A stretch of 64,000 bases of DNA from Aminobacter aminovorans. Lineage in GTDB: Bacteria > Pseudomonadota > Alphaproteobacteria > Rhizobiales > Rhizobiaceae. Below, one piece after another: positions 60,609-64,000 of the stretch. The position numbers were made by a program, and so were the translations under genes. Every line of letters begins with the position of its first letter. Within the stretch, counting starts at the first letter, position 1. The notes beneath the pieces were generated by a model. It did not search any database and was not told the DNA's origin. It worked only from the letters and a program-made list of their open reading frames with translations. The stretch is from the NCBI RefSeq assembly GCF_900445235.1, contig NZ_UFSM01000001.1, positions 1,358,501 through 1,422,500 of the forward strand. The letters are read 5' to 3'.

Positions 60609-61692
60609 TCGTCCGCCCGCCGGTTTCTGCCAGTGCGCGCCGGTCTTCGCGCACCATCTCGGCGACCAATTGGTCGAAGCTGGTGTTGTGGTGCCAGCCG
60701 AGCGCTACCCTCGCCTTGGAGGCGTCGCCGAGCAGGTAATCAACTTCGGTGGGGCGGAAATAGCGCGGATCGATCTGAACGAGAACGCGGCCGGTGGCGC
60801 TGTCGACACCGGTTTCGCCAACGCCTTGGCCGCGCCATTCGATGCTGGTGCCGATCTCAGCGAAGGCCTTTTCGACAAAGGTGCGGATCTTGTGCGCCTC
60901 GCCGGTGGCGAGCACATAGTCGTCGGGCTTGTCCTGTTGCAGCATCATCCACATGCCGAGCGCGTAGTCGCGGGCATGGCCCCAGTCGCGGCGGGCGTCG
61001 AGATTGCCGAGATAGAGGCGATCCTGGGTGCCGGCCTCGATCGCCGCCACGGCACGGCTGATCTTGCGGGTGACGAAGGTTTCGCCGCGCAGCGGGCTTT
61101 CATGGTTGAACAGGATGCCGTTGGAGGCGTGGATGCCATAGGCCTCGCGGTAGTTGGCGACGATCCAGTAGGCGTAGAGTTTTGCGGCCGCATAAGGCGA
61201 GCGCGGGGCGAAGCCCGAAGTCTCGTGCTGCGGCGCTGGAATGTTGCCATAGAGTTCGGACGTCGAGGCCTGGTAGAAGCGCGTCTTGCCGACGAGGCCG
61301 AGCAGGCGGATCGCCTCGAGCAGCCTGAGCGGGCCGAGCGCGTCGGAATTGGCCGTGTACTCAGGGGTTTCGAAGCTGACCTGGACGTGTGACTGGGCGC
61401 CGAGATTGTAGATCTCGTCGGGCTGGGTCTCCTGCACGATGCGGATCAGGTTGGTGGCGTCGGTGAGGTCGCCGTGATGCAGGATCAACCTGGGGTCGGC
61501 GACATGCGGGTCCTCGTAGAGATGCTCGATGCGGCCGGTGTTGAAGGACGACGAGCGGCGCTTGATGCCATGGACGACGTAACCCTTCGATATCAGGATC
61601 TCGGCGAGATAGGCGCCGTCCTGTCCGGTCACACCGGTGATCAGCGCCACCTTGCCGTTCTTTGCCGGCGCTGATTTCTGCTCGTTCGACAT
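60601..61692 (-). CDS. gmd: GDP-mannose 4,6-dehydratase
   Basis: First step from GDP-mannose to GDP-L-fucose and GDP-rhamnose. Nucleotide motif [11 protein letters not shown] at 19-29, RIEHLYED, the catalytic Thr-Ser in ASTSELYG, and Tyr167/Lys171 in [23 protein letters not shown] is the conserved family stretch. 363 residues. Start 61692 has AAGGAAACGGG upstream; an in-frame ATG 141 bases earlier lacks one. First gene of gmd-fcl. Confidence 0.96.
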   Translation of the reverse strand: MSNEQKSAPAKNGKVALITGVTGQDGAYLAEILISKGYVVHGIKRRSSSFNTGRIEHLYEDPHVADPRLILHHGDLTDATNLIRIVQETQPDEIYNLGAQSHVQVSFETPEYTANSDALGPLRLLEAIRLLGLVGKTRFYQASTSELYGNIPAPQHETSGFAPRSPYAAAKLYAYWIVANYREAYGIHASNGILFNHESPLRGETFVTRKISRAVAAIEAGTQDRLYLGNLDARRDWGHARDYALGMWMMLQQDKPDDYVLATGEAHKIRTFVEKAFAEIGTSIEWRGQGVGETGVDSATGRVLVQIDPRYFRPTEVDYLLGDASKARVALGWHHNTSFDQLVAEMVREDRRALAETGGRTNG

Positions 61693-61843
61693 TCCCGTTT
61701 CCTTGCCCGATTTCTTGCGGTTCCCGCGTGCGGCGCACCCTAGAGATGTTGAGTGCACTGCGAAAGAGGCGCCTTTTGGATCGAGCGCTGTCGCTGCCTT
61801 CCCGTTGATTTTGCCAGGTTTCGGCGCAGCCACATTTTGTGCA

Positions 61844-61859
61844 TTGCACGGCAGTGCAT
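61844..61859. promoter_or_regulatory. TTGCAC-N4-GTGCA operator candidate, gmd side
   Basis: TTGCAC-GGCA-GTGCAT, a 16-bp inverted repeat with one mismatched end base, 152 bases upstream of gmd. Confidence 0.6.
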
Positions 61860-61945
61860 GTTTTCAACGTTCATGAGCCATGTCGTTGAGGTTGATTGAA
61901 GCTGATGCTTATAAAATGCGGCAGTTACAGACAAATTCGAATGAT

Positions 61946-61961
61946 TTGCACGCCTGTGCAA
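61946..61961. promoter_or_regulatory. TTGCAC-N4-GTGCA operator candidate, permease side
   Basis: TTGCAC-GCCT-GTGCAA, a perfect 16-bp inverted repeat with the same arm and spacer lengths as the site 102 bp away. TTGACA follows at 61980-61985. Confidence 0.65.
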
Positions 61962-62145
61962 GTTTTTGCAGAATCTGGATTGACATGAACGTACCGCCAA
62001 TGGAATGAATATGCCAACAGGCACGGGAATGTGCCGCACCGCCTGGAGGGGCGGTGGCGTCGGAAACGGGGCGGTGAGGTGTGCCGGGCGGCTGGGGTCG
62101 CTAGGGCGCAAGTTCCGCTTCAAGGCGCCCAACGGAGGAGAATTC

Positions 62146-62253
62146 ATGCCCGTGCCATTGCATGCCAGCCATGCCGTGCCTTCGCGCCGGATCGTTCCCG
62201 GTGGCGGATGTTGCGGCCATGATGGAATGTTCCCGCAAGGCGTTGCCTCGTGA
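62146..62253 (+). CDS. Possible 35-aa leader peptide coupled to the permease gene
   Basis: ATG 62146 has an excellent ribosome-binding site (ACGGAGGAGAATTC). The frame reads MPVPLHASHAVPSRRIVPGG, then GCCGHDGMFPQGVAS, and its TGA overlaps the GTG start of the permease in GTGA. The peptide includes CC and several His, which would suit metal-sensing attenuation; this is speculative. It may simply be a translation-coupling ORF. Confidence 0.45.
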   Translation: MPVPLHASHAVPSRRIVPGGGCCGHDGMFPQGVAS

Positions 62254-64000
62254 CCGGTTCATCCCAGACATCAGTCAAGGCGGTGGCGATGCGGCCGCTC
62301 AAGGCATCGATCACCGCGCCGACCCGCGGGCAGCGGCTGCGCTACCGGCTGAAGGTGGCACTGCGCGAGCCGACGACGACCATCGGCTTCCTTGCCGCGG
62401 CGCTGTTTACCTATCTCATCGTCGTGCCGATCATCTCGATGCTGTCGGATGCGATGCGGGTGCAGTTCGGCGACGAACGCCGCATCAAGCAGGATGTCGG
62501 CGAACTGACCTGGTACTATATCGACCGCGTCTTTCTTTCGCGCATCTCGCATGATCTGTTCTGGGAGCCGCTGATCAATACGCTCAGCGTGGCTGCAGGC
62601 GCGATCACGCTGTCGATGCTCGTCGGAGGCACGCTGGCCTGGCTGCTGAGCCGCACCGACATGTTCGGCCGCCGTTGGTTCGCCACGGCTTTGATCGTGC
62701 CCTACATGCTGCCGGCCTGGACCTTTGCGCTCGCCTGGACGACGTTGTTCAAGAACCGCACAGTCGGCGGACAGCCCGGCTGGCTGGAATCGATCGGCTT
62801 TTCGCCGCCCGACTGGCTGTCCTACGGCCAACTGCCGGTGACGATCATTCTGGCGCTGCACTACTCGCCCTTCGTCATCCTTTTGTTCGGCAATGCGCTG
62901 CGCCGCTTCGACTCGCAACTTGAGGACTCGGCCCGCATTCTAGGTGCCAGCAGGCTGACGGTGGCCAGCAAGATCATCATGCCGCTGATGCGCCCGTCGC
63001 TGATGTCGGCGATGGTGCTGATCTTCGCCAAGTGCCTCGGTGAGTTCGGCGTGCCCTATGTGCTTGGCCTGCCGGTCAATTTCGACGTGCTGGCGACCTC
63101 GCTCTATCAGAACATCTCGTCGCGCCAGGTCGGCGTTGGGGCGGTGCTGGCCGGTGCGATCATGCTGATCGGCATCATCACCATCACCATCGATGCCCGG
63201 CTGATGCGCGAAGCGCGCCGCTTCGTCACTATCGGCTCCAAGGGTTCGATGAACCGGCTGAGCCCGCTCGGCATCCTGCGTATGCCGGCAACCGGATTTG
63301 CCGCGCTGATGTTCCTGCTCAGCGTCGGCCTGCCGATCGGAACGCTGTTCCTGTCGACGATCATGCGGGTGCCGGGCCAGTTCAATTTCGGCAATTTCAC
63401 GCTCGACTACTGGATTGGCACCAATCTCAATACGGTGGCGCTGCAGACCGGCATCCTGCTCAGCCCGGACCTGTGGAACGCGGCCTGGAACAGCCTGCGC
63501 ATCGTCGGTGTCGCCTCGATCACCTCTGGCATTCTCGGCCTGCTGGTCGGCTATGTCGTGGCCCGCACCCCGGTGAGGCCGCTCGGCACCTTCCTGCGCC
63601 AGGTGACATTCCTGCCCTATCTGGTGCCGGGCATCGCCTTTGCCGCAGCCTATCTGTCGCTGTTTGCCGTGCCGCGCGGGCCGATCCCCGCGCTCTACGG
63701 CACGACGCTGATCCTGATGCTGGCGCTGATCGCCGACCAGATGCCTTATGCCTCGCGCGCCGGCATCGCCGCGATGACGCAGCTCGGCAAGGAACCGGAA
63801 GAGGCAGCACAGATCGCCGGTGCCGGCTGGTTCCGCCGCATGATCTCGATCGTGATTCCGATCCAGAAGGGATCGCTGACGACGGGCATCCTGTTGCCCT
63901 TCATCTCGGGCATCAAGGGGCTCAGCCTGTTCGTGGTGCTGGCCGTGCCGTCGACCGACGTGCTGACCACCTATTCGCTGCGGCTCGTCGACTACCACTA
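62250..64000 (+). CDS. FbpB/ThiP-type ABC transporter permease (partial, runs off the window)
   Basis: At least 583 residues with two fused permease units. Unit 1 carries the EAA-type loop LEDSARILGASRLTVASKII; unit 2 carries EEAAQIAGAGWFRRMISIVI. Many hydrophobic helices occur, for example GFLAAALFTYLIVVPIISML near the N-terminus and VTFLPYLVPGIAFAAAYLSL later. Double-length permeases of this type move ferric iron, thiamine or polyamine-like substrates. Start GTG 62250 overlaps the leader ORF stop; ATG 62289 is an alternative. The binding-protein and ATPase genes are not visible, so substrate is open. Confidence 0.85.
   Translation, partial: MTGSSQTSVKAVAMRPLKASITAPTRGQRLRYRLKVALREPTTTIGFLAAALFTYLIVVPIISMLSDAMRVQFGDERRIKQDVGELTWYYIDRVFLSRISHDLFWEPLINTLSVAAGAITLSMLVGGTLAWLLSRTDMFGRRWFATALIVPYMLPAWTFALAWTTLFKNRTVGGQPGWLESIGFSPPDWLSYGQLPVTIILALHYSPFVILLFGNALRRFDSQLEDSARILGASRLTVASKIIMPLMRPSLMSAMVLIFAKCLGEFGVPYVLGLPVNFDVLATSLYQNISSRQVGVGAVLAGAIMLIGIITITIDARLMREARRFVTIGSKGSMNRLSPLGILRMPATGFAALMFLLSVGLPIGTLFLSTIMRVPGQFNFGNFTLDYWIGTNLNTVALQTGILLSPDLWNAAWNSLRIVGVASITSGILGLLVGYVVARTPVRPLGTFLRQVTFLPYLVPGIAFAAAYLSLFAVPRGPIPALYGTTLILMLALIADQMPYASRAGIAAMTQLGKEPEEAAQIAGAGWFRRMISIVIPIQKGSLTTGILLPFISGIKGLSLFVVLAVPSTDVLTTYSLRLVDYH

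Noticed and set aside
62005..62145. Upstream extension of the leader ORF to 82 codons
   Set aside because: The extra part is Gly/Arg-rich, has no ribosome-binding site at its start and lies over the likely promoter region.

Overview
The window looks like a chromosomal segment of a Rhizobiales bacterium close to Mesorhizobium/Aminobacter (Phyllobacteriaceae). This rests on the high GC content, three DUF982 genes, a complete alphaproteobacterial PhyR-NepR-EcfG general stress response locus with several HWE-type kinases, an Omp25/31-type porin, the rluD-rpoH and tkt-gap...pgk...fba synteny, and RIME-like intergenic palindromes. No phage, insertion sequence, CRISPR array or plasmid function is visible. 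There is one tRNA gene (Glu, CTC).

Layout. 0-11 kb: central carbon metabolism on the minus strand (tkt, gap, pgk, class I aldolase), interrupted by a cation/proton antiporter, a cupin protein, a P-loop ATPase and a decayed glyoxalase gene. 11-15 kb: DUF4164-zapA, rpoH, an RluD-type pseudouridine synthase, small membrane and VOC genes, and the tRNA. 15-22 kb: accessory region with a truncated MarR gene, a secreted protein with two Tudor-like repeats, a GFA-family protein, DUF982 genes, a winged-helix protein, a porin, and a long gene-poor stretch that may encode a small RNA. 22-32 kb: a large hybrid histidine kinase followed by pstSCAB-phoU-phoB with a Pho box. 32-37 kb: a ROK repressor divergent from xylFHG, with paired operators. 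36.8-48.8 kb: the general stress response region. It holds three HWE/HisKA_2 kinases, phyR, nepR-ecfG, a single-domain response regulator, a Crp/Fnr regulator and a set of envelope or membrane proteins.

The main new reading is the promoter map. GGAAC-N16/17-CGTT motifs, the known EcfG promoter, precede phyR, the DUF1328 gene, the AI-2E-type permease and the DUF883 gene (back to back), the 56-residue membrane protein, the PRC-barrel protein and a distant 59-residue membrane protein at 16.1 kb. Close variants precede nepR-ecfG and a putative antisense-Shine-Dalgarno small RNA at 21.4 kb. The stress sigma factor therefore appears to sit within a cluster of its own envelope-directed targets.

48.9-64 kb: a sulfatase/phosphonate monoesterase divergent from a quinone-detoxification-like operon (mhqO-mhqD-GNAT), an SDR enzyme, a response regulator-kinase pair, a response regulator with a degenerate receiver, an L,D-transpeptidase, gmd-fcl for GDP-L-fucose, and the start of an FbpB-type ABC permease that runs off the window. 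The last two are separated by a region with two identical-architecture operator candidates and a short leader ORF.
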